Shown here one piece after another: positions 24,872 through 33,622 of a stretch of DNA of 41,893 bases. Source of the DNA: Lachnospiraceae bacterium. Its GTDB lineage: Bacteria > Bacillota > Clostridia > Lachnospirales > Lachnospiraceae. The translations under genes were made by a program, and so were the position numbers. The DNA is taken from contig JAGADU010000143.1 in assembly GCA_017613435.1 (NCBI GenBank), forward strand, positions 1 through 41,893. The letters are read 5' to 3'. Every line of letters begins with the position of its first letter. The stretch's first letter is position 1. The notes beneath the pieces were generated by a model. It was not told the DNA's origin. It searched no databases and saw only the letters and a list, made by a program, of their open reading frames with translations.

Positions 24872-25729
24872 ATGAAGAATCAAAGCGTATGGTTTAAAAT
24901 TGTTATAGGCTTATGCCTGCTGATTTCGGCAGGCATATTGTTGTATATTACGCCCTTAAAGGCGCACGCATCGGGATTGCAAAATGTCGATGATTTAACC
25001 GACGCCATTACTTCCTCAATCAGCAACGATATTGAAAACGAACTTAACGCGGACAATCCCAATTCGACTTTCAGCGTAAGTTTCAATTCCGGTAACGGTG
25101 AGCTCAACGGTTCTTTAAGAATACTTTTGATACTCACCTTTATTTCTTTTATACCCGCGATGCTTGTAATGCTTACGAGCTTTACGAGAATCATTATAGT
25201 TCTCCATTTTACGAGAACCGCTCTGGGTACGCAGACCGCGCCTCCGAATCAGGTGCTTATCGGTCTTGCGGTTTTCCTTACTTTGTTTATCATGGCACCC
25301 GTACTTACAAGGGTTAATAACGAAGCCATCATTCCTTTTGACAAAGGCGAAATTACCGCCAAAGAAGCTTTGGACAAAGGAATGGTTCCTTTGCGTGAAT
25401 TTATGTACGGTCAGACCCAGGCAAAAGACGTTGCTACTTTTATGGAAATAGCCAACCTCGAATGGGACGGAAGCGACCCCGAAGCGGTACCTTCGACTGT
25501 TCTTATTCCCGCTTTTGTTTTGTCGGAACTCAGAACATCGTTTATTATCGGATTTTTGATTTACATTCCGTTTATTGTAATAGACATGGTTGTATCGTCG
25601 ATACTTATGAGTATGGGTATGATGATGCTGCCGCCGACCACGATTTCCACTCCGTTTAAGATATTGCTTTTTGTGCTTGCGGACGGTTGGAATCTCGTAA
25701 TCGTCAATCTGGTAAGATCGTTTTATTGA
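24872..25729 (+). CDS. fliP: Flagellar export gate protein FliP
   Basis: FliP forms, with FliQ and FliR, the export gate core inside the MS ring. It is 285 residues with an N-terminal cleavable-type signal (about 1-33: basic start, hydrophobic core, AHASG). The conserved core is LLILTFISFIPAMLVMLTSF, then RIIIVLHFTRTALGTQTAPP and a C-terminal VVSSILMSMGMMMLPPTTIS, all hallmark FliP sequences. A soluble loop (about residues 155-205) lies between the membrane segments. Length is normal. Confidence 0.97.
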   Translation: MKNQSVWFKIVIGLCLLISAGILLYITPLKAHASGLQNVDDLTDAITSSISNDIENELNADNPNSTFSVSFNSGNGELNGSLRILLILTFISFIPAMLVMLTSFTRIIIVLHFTRTALGTQTAPPNQVLIGLAVFLTLFIMAPVLTRVNNEAIIPFDKGEITAKEALDKGMVPLREFMYGQTQAKDVATFMEIANLEWDGSDPEAVPSTVLIPAFVLSELRTSFIIGFLIYIPFIVIDMVVSSILMSMGMMMLPPTTISTPFKILLFVLADGWNLVIVNLVRSFY

Positions 25730-25775
25730 CGATAAATTTTATTTGATTCGATTATAACGAAAGGAGCGATTGTTT

Positions 25776-26045
25776 ATGAATTCAGGCACAGTCATTACCA
25801 TAGCGAGAGATGCGGTATATACGATCATCATAACCGCCGCACCCGCTTTGCTTGTGTCCCTTGTCATCGGCCTTATAATATCCGTATTTCAGACCGTAAC
25901 CAGTATTCAGGAACAGACGCTTACTTTTGTTCCCAAGATACTCGGTATTTTTATCACGATAATGCTTCTCGGACACTGGATGTTAAATAATATCGTAACT
26001 TATATGACGGCTTTATGGAATGACATTCCTTTATATATTCGCTGA
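25776..26045 (+). CDS. fliQ: Flagellar export gate protein FliQ
   Basis: This is an 89-residue protein with two membrane helices (about residues 15-38 and 52-72). The family motif IGLIISVFQTVTSIQEQTLTF and then VPKILGIF is present. The frame opens at a TTG at 25770, but AAAGGAG at 25761-25766 is better spaced for the ATG at 25776. It stands between fliP and fliR, the invariant order of the gate genes. Confidence 0.96.
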   Translation: MNSGTVITIARDAVYTIIITAAPALLVSLVIGLIISVFQTVTSIQEQTLTFVPKILGIFITIMLLGHWMLNNIVTYMTALWNDIPLYIR

Positions 26046-26047
26046 TT

Positions 26048-26842
26048 ATGATTGATTATTCGTTTCCCATCCAAGAATTAGAATATTTTCTTTTGATAAT
26101 GACCAGAATAAGCTGTTTCGTGTTTGTGGCTCCTTTTTTCTCGATTTCGAGTACACCCAACAGAGTAAAAATAGGTTTTTCGTTCTTTCTCTCAGTCCTG
26201 GTGTATTATGCCACAATGCCGCATCTTTACGAATCCCCGGGAACGCTTATTTCGGTTTCGACAATGATAATACGCGAAGCCGCGGTAGGACTGCTTTTGG
26301 GCCTCGGAGCCTATATCTGTCAGACGATTGTTTTGTTTGCGGGTCGAATCGCCGATATGGAAATGGGATTTGCGATGGCCAATCAGCTCGATCCCGCCAC
26401 CAAACAGGACGCTACGATTACCGGTGTTTATTATCAGTACATGTTCATGCTTTTGATGGTTCTTACCGGTCTTTACAAATATTTTGTTTCCGCAATAGCG
26501 GAAACGTTTACGCTAATTCCGATAGGAAAAGCGGTTTTCAATTACGACAGACTTCTTGATTCCGTAATAAAATTCCTGGGTCAGTACATGCTGATCGGCT
26601 TACAGATTTGTCTTCCCGTTTTTTGCGTAATCATGCTTTTGAATGCGATTTTGGGTATTCTTGCAAAAGTAGCGCCGCAGATGAATATGTTTGCCGTCGG
26701 AATCCAGCTTAAAGTATTTACGGGGCTTGCGGTACTCTTTATTACCGTAGGACTTTTGCCCAAATTATCGGATCTTTTGTTCAAAGCCATGCAAAAGGGT
26801 ATTGTATCCTTCGTGGAGGGTTTGATGGATGCTTCAATATGA
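26048..26842 (+). CDS. fliR: Flagellar export gate protein FliR
   Basis: This is a 264-residue protein with about six membrane helices. Family features are YFLLIMTRISCFVFVAPFFS at the N terminus, the segment GFAMANQLDPATKQDATITG in the central loop, and a hydrophobic C-terminal half with QMNMFAVGIQLKVFTGLAVL. FliR completes the FliPQR channel. It starts two bases after the fliQ stop with no strong ribosome site, so coupling is likely, and it overlaps flhB by 14 bases. Confidence 0.96.
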   Translation: MIDYSFPIQELEYFLLIMTRISCFVFVAPFFSISSTPNRVKIGFSFFLSVLVYYATMPHLYESPGTLISVSTMIIREAAVGLLLGLGAYICQTIVLFAGRIADMEMGFAMANQLDPATKQDATITGVYYQYMFMLLMVLTGLYKYFVSAIAETFTLIPIGKAVFNYDRLLDSVIKFLGQYMLIGLQICLPVFCVIMLLNAILGILAKVAPQMNMFAVGIQLKVFTGLAVLFITVGLLPKLSDLLFKAMQKGIVSFVEGLMDASI

Positions 26843-27938
26843 TCTTCAGCTTTTCGCCAAAGAAGGACCCGGCGGAGAAAAAACAGAAGAAGCTACACCT
26901 AAAAAGTTAGAGGACGCCAGAAAAGAAGGTCAGGTTGCCAAAAGTAAGGAAATTTCGCTCGGATTTTCCCTTCTTGCGATGTTCGTCCTTTTGAAATTGT
27001 GGATTGGAACGCTCGGCAGTCAGTTCCTTGACATTTTCAAAACGACTTACAACATGATTCCCGCATTGGCAAGGAGAATGGCTTATGCGGATACAGTCTG
27101 GTATTTTCTTACGATTTTAAGAAACGTAATCATCAAACTGCTTTTATATTTGGCTCCGTTTCTTTTGGTTGCGCTTATCGTCGGACTTACCACCGAAATC
27201 GTTCAGGTTAAATGGAAGCCGACCGCAAAGCCCCTGCAGCCTAAATTATCGAAATTCAATCCGATTAACGGATTTAAAAAGATTGTTTCGCTGCAATCGC
27301 TTGCAGAGCTTTTAAAATCGATTTTAAAGATTTTAATAATCGGATATATCGCATATTCGACGCTTCACGACAAATGGTCCACGATTCTGATTCTCTTGGA
27401 TATTCCTCTTATGCAGGCGATAGGGACCGTTGGAAATATTGTAATAAATCTCGGAATCAAAATTGCCGCTTTTTATCTTATCATTGCTTTTGCCGATTAT
27501 GCTTTCCAGAGATGGAAATTCAGGGAAGACATGAAAATGACCAAGCAGGAAGTCAAGGATGAATACAAACAGTCCGAAGGCGATCCTCAGATTAAAGGTC
27601 AGATTAAGCAAAAAATGCTGCAGGCTTCCAGAAGGCGTATGATGCAGGATATTCCCAAAGCCGATGTCGTAATTACAAACCCTACGCATTTTGCCGTTGC
27701 GATTCAATACGATCCCGATACCGCGGATGCGCCGATTGTGGTTGCGAAAGGTGCTGATTACATAGCTGCCAAAATTAAGGAAGTAGCCAAAGAAAACAAG
27801 GTAGAAATCGTTGAAAACAAACCGCTTGCCAGAATGATTTATTACAATGTCGAGATCGGACAGCTGATTCCGCCCGAACTTTACAAAGCGGTTGCCGATA
27901 TTTTGGCATATGTATACAAAATTCAGGGGAAAATATAA
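26829..27938 (+). CDS. flhB: Flagellar export switch protein FlhB
   Basis: FlhB switches export specificity from hook to filament substrates. It is 369 residues; the ATG at 26829 follows GGAGGG and lies inside the end of fliR. The N-terminal LQLFAKEGPGGEKTEEATPK is typical, with four membrane helices (about residues 45-215) and a cytoplasmic domain. The autocleavage motif NPTH is present at residues 284-287 (VVITNPTHFAVAIQYD). The connecting helix has EVKDEYKQSEGDPQIKGQIK. All expected parts are intact. Confidence 0.97.
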   Translation: MLQYDLQLFAKEGPGGEKTEEATPKKLEDARKEGQVAKSKEISLGFSLLAMFVLLKLWIGTLGSQFLDIFKTTYNMIPALARRMAYADTVWYFLTILRNVIIKLLLYLAPFLLVALIVGLTTEIVQVKWKPTAKPLQPKLSKFNPINGFKKIVSLQSLAELLKSILKILIIGYIAYSTLHDKWSTILILLDIPLMQAIGTVGNIVINLGIKIAAFYLIIAFADYAFQRWKFREDMKMTKQEVKDEYKQSEGDPQIKGQIKQKMLQASRRRMMQDIPKADVVITNPTHFAVAIQYDPDTADAPIVVAKGADYIAAKIKEVAKENKVEIVENKPLARMIYYNVEIGQLIPPELYKAVADILAYVYKIQGKI

Positions 27939-27968
27939 TTCATTAAACACAGAAAGGAGGTAAGCATC

Positions 27969-30002
27969 GTGAAAAGAGCCGACATAGCTGTTGCAGCATA
28001 TATACTTGCGGCATTTGTTATGCTCATAGTTCCCATTCCGAACTGGCTTCTCGACATTTTGCTTGCCGTTAACATTTCCACGGGATTTGTTATTCTTTTC
28101 TCCACAATGTTTGCAAAAGAAGTATTGGATATGTCTTATTATCCCACGATTCTTTTGTTCACGACGATTTTCAGAATTGCGCTTAACGTCTCATCCACGA
28201 GACTTATTCTTACAACCGGCAATCCCGGTAACGTAGTCGAAACTTTCGGTTCTTTCGTTGGTTCCGGTAATTTGATAGTCGGTGTTGTTATTTTCATAAT
28301 ACTTATTATCATTCAGTTTGTCGTAATCAACAAAGGTTCAGAAAGAGTAGCGGAAGTAACTGCCAGATTTACGCTCGATGCGATGCCCGGTAAACAGATG
28401 GCAATCGACGCCGATTTGAATACCGGTGCAATAACCGATGAAGAAGCAAAAGAGAGACGTGAAAAGATTCAGCATGAAGCAAGCTTTTTCGGTTCCATGG
28501 ACGGTGCCGTAAAATACGTTAAAGGAGATGCGACCGCAGGTTTGATTATTACCGCGGTTAACATTGTCGGCGGAATCGCAATGGGCGTTTTGATGCAGGG
28601 AATGGCCATTACGGACGCTTTAAACAAATATGTTATCCTTACAATCGGTGACGGACTCGTTTCACAGATTCCCTCGCTTCTTATATCTCTTTCGACAGGT
28701 ATTCTCGTAACAAAAGGTTCGAAGGAAGCGGATTTCGGTCCTCTTATCCTGAAACAGATTTTCAGCGTGCCCAAAGTCATGTACTTCGTAGGTGCGATTA
28801 TCATGGGACTCGGTATTTTGACTCCCCTTAAATTCTGGCTGTTCGGCGGATTCGGTGTTCTTTTCCTTGTCGGCGGAAGAATTATGGCAAATAACATCGA
28901 TGTCAAAAAAGTCGAAAAAGAGGTTGATAAGGACGAAGTTGCCGCAGCCGAGACAAGACAGCCCGAAAACGTCAATTCGCTTTTGCAGGTCGATCCGATC
29001 GAATTGGAATTCGGTTACGGTATCATTCCTCTTGCGGATGTTAACCAGGGCGGAGATTTGCTTGACCGTGTCGTAATGATAAGACGTCAGATAGCATTGG
29101 AACTCGGTACAGTTGTTCCCATAATCAGATTAAGGGACAACATTCAGCTTAATCCTAACCAGTATATTATTAAAATAAAAGGTATTCAGGTTTCGGAAGG
29201 AGAAATTCTTTTCGACCATTATATGGCTATGAATCCGGGCTTTGTAACCGAAGAAGTTACGGGTATTCCGACATTCGAACCTTCTTTCCATCTTCCTGCG
29301 TTATGGATTACCGAAAGTCAGAGAGAAAGAGCGGAAGCCGCGGGTTATACGGTTGTCGATCCGCCTTCGATAATTGCGACTCATCTTACGGAAATCATAA
29401 GACATTATATTTCCGAACTTCTTACAAGACAGGATGTATCGAAGCTTGTAGATAATCTGAAAGAAACAAACCCGGCTCTTATCGACGAACTTACACCCAA
29501 ACTCCTCGGTCTCGGCGATATTCAAAAAGTATTGCAGAATCTTTTGAAGGAAGGCATTTCGATAAGAGATCTTCTTACGATTTTCGAATCGCTTGCGGAT
29601 CATGCCCAGACAACAAGGGATACGGATATTCTTACCGAATATGTAAGACAGTCGCTTAAGAGAGCGATTTCCGGAAAATATTTCCTGCCGAACGAAACCA
29701 CGAGCGTTGTAACATTAGATCCCAAACTTGAGCAGGAGATGATGAGTTCCATCAAACAGACCGAGAACGGATCTTATATCGCGATGGATCCCGAAAAGGT
29801 TAAAAAGATAATGAACAATGTGGAGACGGAAGTAGGAAAACTCGAGCAACTCGGTAAAGCTCCGATTCTTTTGACATCTCCGATTGTCAGAATGTATTTT
29901 AAGAAATTAAGCGAAGATTATTTTGCGGATTTGATAGTAATTTCGTATAATGAAATAGAAAGCAATGTTGAATTGCAGTCTGTGGGAATGGTAAGTGCGT
30001 AA
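27969..30002 (+). CDS. flhA: Flagellar export gate protein FlhA
   Basis: This is a 677-residue FHIPEP-family protein that forms the nonameric cytoplasmic ring of the export gate. It starts with GTG eight bases after AAAGGAGGT. Eight membrane helices fill about residues 5-310, and the FHIPEP signature FRIALNVSSTRLILTTG and the conserved cytoplasmic loop GKQMAIDADLNTGAITDEEA are clear. The C-terminal cytoplasmic domain (about 330-677) carries PIELEFGYGIIPLAD and the hydrophobic substrate/chaperone docking region. The stop overlaps the flhF start by one base. Confidence 0.97.
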   Translation: MKRADIAVAAYILAAFVMLIVPIPNWLLDILLAVNISTGFVILFSTMFAKEVLDMSYYPTILLFTTIFRIALNVSSTRLILTTGNPGNVVETFGSFVGSGNLIVGVVIFIILIIIQFVVINKGSERVAEVTARFTLDAMPGKQMAIDADLNTGAITDEEAKERREKIQHEASFFGSMDGAVKYVKGDATAGLIITAVNIVGGIAMGVLMQGMAITDALNKYVILTIGDGLVSQIPSLLISLSTGILVTKGSKEADFGPLILKQIFSVPKVMYFVGAIIMGLGILTPLKFWLFGGFGVLFLVGGRIMANNIDVKKVEKEVDKDEVAAAETRQPENVNSLLQVDPIELEFGYGIIPLADVNQGGDLLDRVVMIRRQIALELGTVVPIIRLRDNIQLNPNQYIIKIKGIQVSEGEILFDHYMAMNPGFVTEEVTGIPTFEPSFHLPALWITESQRERAEAAGYTVVDPPSIIATHLTEIIRHYISELLTRQDVSKLVDNLKETNPALIDELTPKLLGLGDIQKVLQNLLKEGISIRDLLTIFESLADHAQTTRDTDILTEYVRQSLKRAISGKYFLPNETTSVVTLDPKLEQEMMSSIKQTENGSYIAMDPEKVKKIMNNVETEVGKLEQLGKAPILLTSPIVRMYFKKLSEDYFADLIVISYNEIESNVELQSVGMVSA

Positions 30003-31240
30003 TGATAATCAAAAAATATCAGGCAAAAACTGAAAACGAAGCCATGAATCTGGCAAGGGCGGAACTTGGTGAATCCTGTGTGTCTCTTAATGTCAAAACC
30101 GTTAAGCAAAAAGGCATCATGAAACTTTTCAAAGCACCTTTTGTCGAAGTGACGGTTGCACTCGAAGAAGAAAGCGAAACGGATTACGATTCTTTAATTA
30201 AGCCCATTATCCCCATTTCCGAGGATCGCAATATTTTCAAAGCTTCGGGCTTTAATGCGGTTGTTGACGAAAACACCCAAATATCCGCACCGGAAAAAGA
30301 AAAAAGCATCAAAAACGAATATGAAGCATCCGACGATGAGAAGGAAGATAATAACGAAGTTATCAAGGATAATCCCGTAAAAGAAGAAACCCCGGCAAAG
30401 AAATCATCGTCCAAAGGAAAAAAGAAGAGGGAAATCACTTCGGATTCCGAAATGGATGCCGTATACGAACTTATATCCCAGACGCTTATCGACAATGAAG
30501 TTGACGAGGATTATGTCGAAGAAATTGTCGAAGAAGCAAAAGGAAGACTCAAAAGCAATACTCCGATGGATACGGTTTTATCCCATATTTATCAGCGTCT
30601 TATTTTAAGATTCGGAGAACCCAAAACCATAGAACCCGCTGATAAGAATCCCAAGGTTATTTTCTTTGTGGGTACAACCGGAGTCGGCAAAACAACCACG
30701 ATTGCCAAAATTGCTTCCAAGCTTTTCGTGGCAGGAAACAAAGTTGCTCTTTTTACATCCGACACATACAGAATCGCGGCTGCGGAACAGCTTCGTTCCT
30801 ACGCGAATATCATGCAGGTTCCTTTCAGAATCATATATACGATAGATGATTTCGAAGAGGGACTGGACACATTCAGGGATTACGATTACATTCTCGTCGA
30901 TACGGTCGGTCATTCGCATAAGAATCAGGAACTTAAAGCCGATATGAAGAAGTTCATTGATTTTTCGAAAGAAAAGACGGAAACGGAAGTTTATCTCGTA
31001 CTTGCCGCATCCACAAAGATGAAGGATTTGATCCACATTGCGGACAGTTACAAAGAAATTTCGGATTACAGACTTATCTTCACCAAACTCGACGAAACAT
31101 ATTCGTTCGGTACGATTTTCAATCTCAGAATTCATACCGATGCACCTTTAAGTTACGTAACTTACGGACAGAACGTTCCCGAAGACATAGATGTTTTCAA
31201 ACCCCAGCAGATAGTAAAGAAATTGCTCGGAGGGCAGTAA
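30002..31240 (+). CDS. flhF: Flagellar SRP-like GTPase FlhF
   Basis: FlhF, of the SRP54/FtsY GTPase family, helps position and assemble flagella. It is 412 residues. The basic N-terminal B domain (about 1-60, IKKYQAKTENEAMNLARAEL) is followed by an acidic low-complexity linker (about 85-150), the N domain, and the G domain with FFVGTTGVGKTTTIAKIA, SDTYRIAAAEQLRSYA and FTKLDETYSFGTIFN. The G3 motif reads DTVGHSH where DTAG is usual. It begins one base before the flhA stop ends and precedes flhG. Confidence 0.93.
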   Translation: MIIKKYQAKTENEAMNLARAELGESCVSLNVKTVKQKGIMKLFKAPFVEVTVALEEESETDYDSLIKPIIPISEDRNIFKASGFNAVVDENTQISAPEKEKSIKNEYEASDDEKEDNNEVIKDNPVKEETPAKKSSSKGKKKREITSDSEMDAVYELISQTLIDNEVDEDYVEEIVEEAKGRLKSNTPMDTVLSHIYQRLILRFGEPKTIEPADKNPKVIFFVGTTGVGKTTTIAKIASKLFVAGNKVALFTSDTYRIAAAEQLRSYANIMQVPFRIIYTIDDFEEGLDTFRDYDYILVDTVGHSHKNQELKADMKKFIDFSKEKTETEVYLVLAASTKMKDLIHIADSYKEISDYRLIFTKLDETYSFGTIFNLRIHTDAPLSYVTYGQNVPEDIDVFKPQQIVKKLLGGQ

Positions 31241-31264
31241 AACATAAGGCAGCGGAGATTAATT

Positions 31265-32143
31265 ATGGATCAGGCTTCAGGATTAAGAAATATAATAAAA
31301 GCATCGCAGACAAGACCTCTTGCCAGAGTAATTACGGTTACAAGCGGCAAGGGCGGCGTAGGCAAATCCAATACCGCCATCAATCTGGCCGTTCAATTCA
31401 AAAAAATGGGGCAGAGGGTTATTATTCTCGATGCGGATTTCGGACTTGCCAATATTGAAATTATGTTCGGTGCCGTTCCCAAGCACAATCTTTTTGATTT
31501 GATTTACAAAGGCATGAAGATGGAGGATATAATCACCTGGGGTCCTTCGGATATCGGCTTTATTTCCGGCGGTTCCGGTATTGCCGGAATGTCTAATTTA
31601 AGCAGGGAATACCTCACTTACATAATTCAGAATCTTGCTCAGCTCGATGCAATGGCAGACATTATTATTGTTGATACTGGAGCGGGAATTTCCGATGCGG
31701 TTTTGGAATTCCTCGTTGCAAGCGGCGAAATTCTTGTTGTAACCACACCCGAACCGACATCCATCACGGATTCGTATTCATTGCTTAAAGCTTTATCGCA
31801 CCACGAGAGATTTTCCGCCGAAAACACCAATATTAAAGTTGTTGCCAACCGTGTTACTTCGGAGAATGAAGGCAAAACTCTTTTTAATAAATTAAATACC
31901 GTAGTATCGAGATATTTAAAACTTCCTATCTGTTTTTTGGGCAGCATTCCTCAGGATGATGCTTTGCAAAAAGCGGTCATGCAGCAGATGCCCGTTTCCA
32001 TCCAAACGCCCAAATCAAAATCTGCTTGCGCATATGAGACCATTGCGAATATACTTATGAATAGGGAGATAAACAAAAATAACAAAAATAGGGGTATGGC
32101 TGCTTTCTTTTCACATATTGTTGCGGCTAAAAAATCTGTATGA
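31265..32143 (+). CDS. flhG: Flagellar number/placement ATPase FlhG (MinD-like)
   Basis: This is a 292-residue ParA/MinD-type ATPase that partners FlhF and controls flagellar number or pattern. The N-terminal FlhF-binding motif DQASGLRNII is visible at residues 2-11. The deviant Walker A is SGKGGVGKSN, the switch-like loop has LDADFGLANIEIM, and Walker B is IIIVDTGAGIS. The C-terminal end (about 275-292) is basic and may be a membrane-targeting amphipathic helix. The start codon of the PilZ gene overlaps its stop. Confidence 0.93.
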   Translation: MDQASGLRNIIKASQTRPLARVITVTSGKGGVGKSNTAINLAVQFKKMGQRVIILDADFGLANIEIMFGAVPKHNLFDLIYKGMKMEDIITWGPSDIGFISGGSGIAGMSNLSREYLTYIIQNLAQLDAMADIIIVDTGAGISDAVLEFLVASGEILVVTTPEPTSITDSYSLLKALSHHERFSAENTNIKVVANRVTSENEGKTLFNKLNTVVSRYLKLPICFLGSIPQDDALQKAVMQQMPVSIQTPKSKSACAYETIANILMNREINKNNKNRGMAAFFSHIVAAKKSV

Positions 32144-32880
32144 AAGAAAAAGATACCGGTTTATTGTTAAGTAAATATATTGCTCCTGGCTCAAAGATCG
32201 AACTTGAGGCTATCGACAGGGTTCTTCAGGAAGACGGCAGTTATCAGCGAAAAAAATTCGATTCGAAAGTAGTCGATGTCATTGATGAAGACCGCCTTGA
32301 AATACTTATGCCCATGGAACAGACAAAACTTGTTTTGTTACCCGTAAACGGTGAATACGATATTCATTTCTTTACGACAAAAGGTTTGTTCCAGTGCCTT
32401 GTCAGAGTTGTCAACAGATATAAAAACGGAAATCTTTACCTTCTTGAGATTGAACTTATTTCAAATCTTCAAAAATACCAAAGAAGAGAATATTACAGAT
32501 ATTCCTGTATGCTTCCTCTTTCGTTCAGACTTCTTACCGAAGCCGAAAAGAAGGCGGTTGACAACAAGAGAAAGATACTTTTTGACGAGCTTCCGATGAT
32601 TGAATCGCAGATTGTGGATATATCGGGCGGCGGTATGAGATTCGTCACAAACGAAGTATGCGAAGTGAATGATTACATATTTACCGATTATGCTTTGGCA
32701 AACGGCAAAAGATTCAATCATGTGGCAAAGATTCTTGCGGTTAAACCCCTCGAGCATTCCGCCAAGGATCCGAGGTTCGAATTAAGATGCCAGTTCGTCG
32801 ATATTTTAAACGGCGAAAGGGAAATGATTATCAGATACATTTTCGAAGAAGAAAGAAAGAAAAGAAAAAGGGAAACGTAA
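32140..32880 (+). CDS. PilZ-domain c-di-GMP effector, YcgR-type
   Basis: This is a 246-residue protein with an N-terminal YcgR-like beta domain (about residues 15-105) and a C-terminal PilZ domain. The c-di-GMP-binding signatures are present: RxxxR in QRREYYRYS and (D/N)xSxxG in VDISGGGMRF. YcgR-type proteins act as flagellar brakes when c-di-GMP is high; homologues are known next to flagellar genes in Firmicutes (DgrA/MotI). It shares ATGA with flhG, so it is co-translated. A basic C-terminal tail (EEERKKRKRET) is a small oddity. Confidence 0.88.
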   Translation: MKEKDTGLLLSKYIAPGSKIELEAIDRVLQEDGSYQRKKFDSKVVDVIDEDRLEILMPMEQTKLVLLPVNGEYDIHFFTTKGLFQCLVRVVNRYKNGNLYLLEIELISNLQKYQRREYYRYSCMLPLSFRLLTEAEKKAVDNKRKILFDELPMIESQIVDISGGGMRFVTNEVCEVNDYIFTDYALANGKRFNHVAKILAVKPLEHSAKDPRFELRCQFVDILNGEREMIIRYIFEEERKKRKRET

Positions 32881-32889
32881 GATTTTTAC

Positions 32890-32918
32890 AAAAAACAATC
32901 CGAAAGGGTTGTTTTTTT
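32890..32918 (+). terminator. Terminator of the flgB-PilZ operon
   Basis: A 12-bp stem (32890-32901 with 32906-32917, one G-U pair) closed by a GAAA tetraloop runs into T residues at 32912-32918. It is a strong intrinsic terminator. Confidence 0.9.
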
Positions 32919-32974
32919 ATATAAAATATACAATAGAATCATTATAAATTCTACATCAATAAAGTGACTATGCA

Positions 32975-33003
32975 TACATGAGTAATCCAACTTGTGATAT
33001 AAT
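32975..33003 (+). promoter_or_regulatory. Promoter of the cheB-fliA operon
   Basis: A perfect extended -10, TGATATAAT (32995-33003), stands 40 bases before cheB. The -35 region (TACATG at 32975-32980, 17 bases upstream) is poor, as is usual for extended -10 promoters. Confidence 0.6.
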
Positions 33004-33043
33004 AGCAGAGTAGTTTCGGAATCTATATTTTGAGGTCAACGGC

Positions 33044-33619
33044 ATGAATAGAATTATTGCTATTGCCTGTTCGACCGGAGGTCCCAAAGCTCTTCAAAAA
33101 TTGATACCAAGCCTCAACTCGAATCTTAACTGTCCGGTTTTGATTGTTCAGCACATGCCGGACGGTTTTACGAAGACTTTGGCCGAAAGGCTCGATTCTT
33201 TGACTGACATAAAAGTCAGCGAAGCTGAGGACGGAGAAATTATTGAAGACAATCATATATATATTGCCAAAGCCGGTTTCCATTTGAAAGTGGCATTCAA
33301 AAACGGACACCACAGGATAGTGCTTGAAGACGGTGAATTAAGAGAAGGCGTTAAACCCTGCGCCAATTATATGTATGAATCTTTATCGGATAGCAGATAT
33401 GATGAAATAATATGCATCGTGTTAACCGGTATGGGGTCGGACGGTACCGAAGGAATTATCAATCTTAACAAAAAGAAGAAAATCAAAGTTATCGTTCAGG
33501 ACAAGGATACAAGCGTTGTTCACGGAATGCCCGGAAGCATTCTTAAAACCGACCTTGTCTGTACCGAAAGTCATATAGAGGAAATTGGAAAAGAGATAAA
33601 AAAACTAATGGAGGAATAG
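33044..33619 (+). CDS. cheB: CheB methylesterase domain protein, no receiver domain
   Basis: This is a 191-residue protein equal to the catalytic half of CheB, which removes methyl groups from (and deamidates) chemoreceptors. The catalytic triad is visible: Ser10 in ACSTGGPKAL, His37 in VQHMPDGFT and Asp133 in LTGMGSDGTEG. The N-terminal phospho-receiver domain of classical CheB is absent: only 160 bases separate the start from the previous gene, which end in a terminator and promoter, so it is not a frameshift. Regulation by CheA phosphorylation therefore cannot work in the usual way unless a receiver is supplied in trans. No cheR lies in the window. GAGGTCAACGGC before the ATG gives a moderate ribosome site. 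Confidence 0.93.
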   Translation: MNRIIAIACSTGGPKALQKLIPSLNSNLNCPVLIVQHMPDGFTKTLAERLDSLTDIKVSEAEDGEIIEDNHIYIAKAGFHLKVAFKNGHHRIVLEDGELREGVKPCANYMYESLSDSRYDEIICIVLTGMGSDGTEGIINLNKKKKIKVIVQDKDTSVVHGMPGSILKTDLVCTESHIEEIGKEIKKLMEE

Positions 33620-33622
33620 ACT

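Noticed and set aside
25713..25735. GACGATAA before fliQ as a sigma-28 promoter
   Set aside because: The only TAAG-like -35 is 11 bases away; the spacing does not fit.
27333..27950. Antisense frame of 205 codons opposite flhB
   Set aside because: It overlaps intact flhB, including the NPTH region, and looks like a shadow of the sense frame.
33044..33619. cheB as a frameshifted full-length gene
   Set aside because: The upstream 160 bases hold a terminator and a promoter, with no trace of a receiver domain in any frame.
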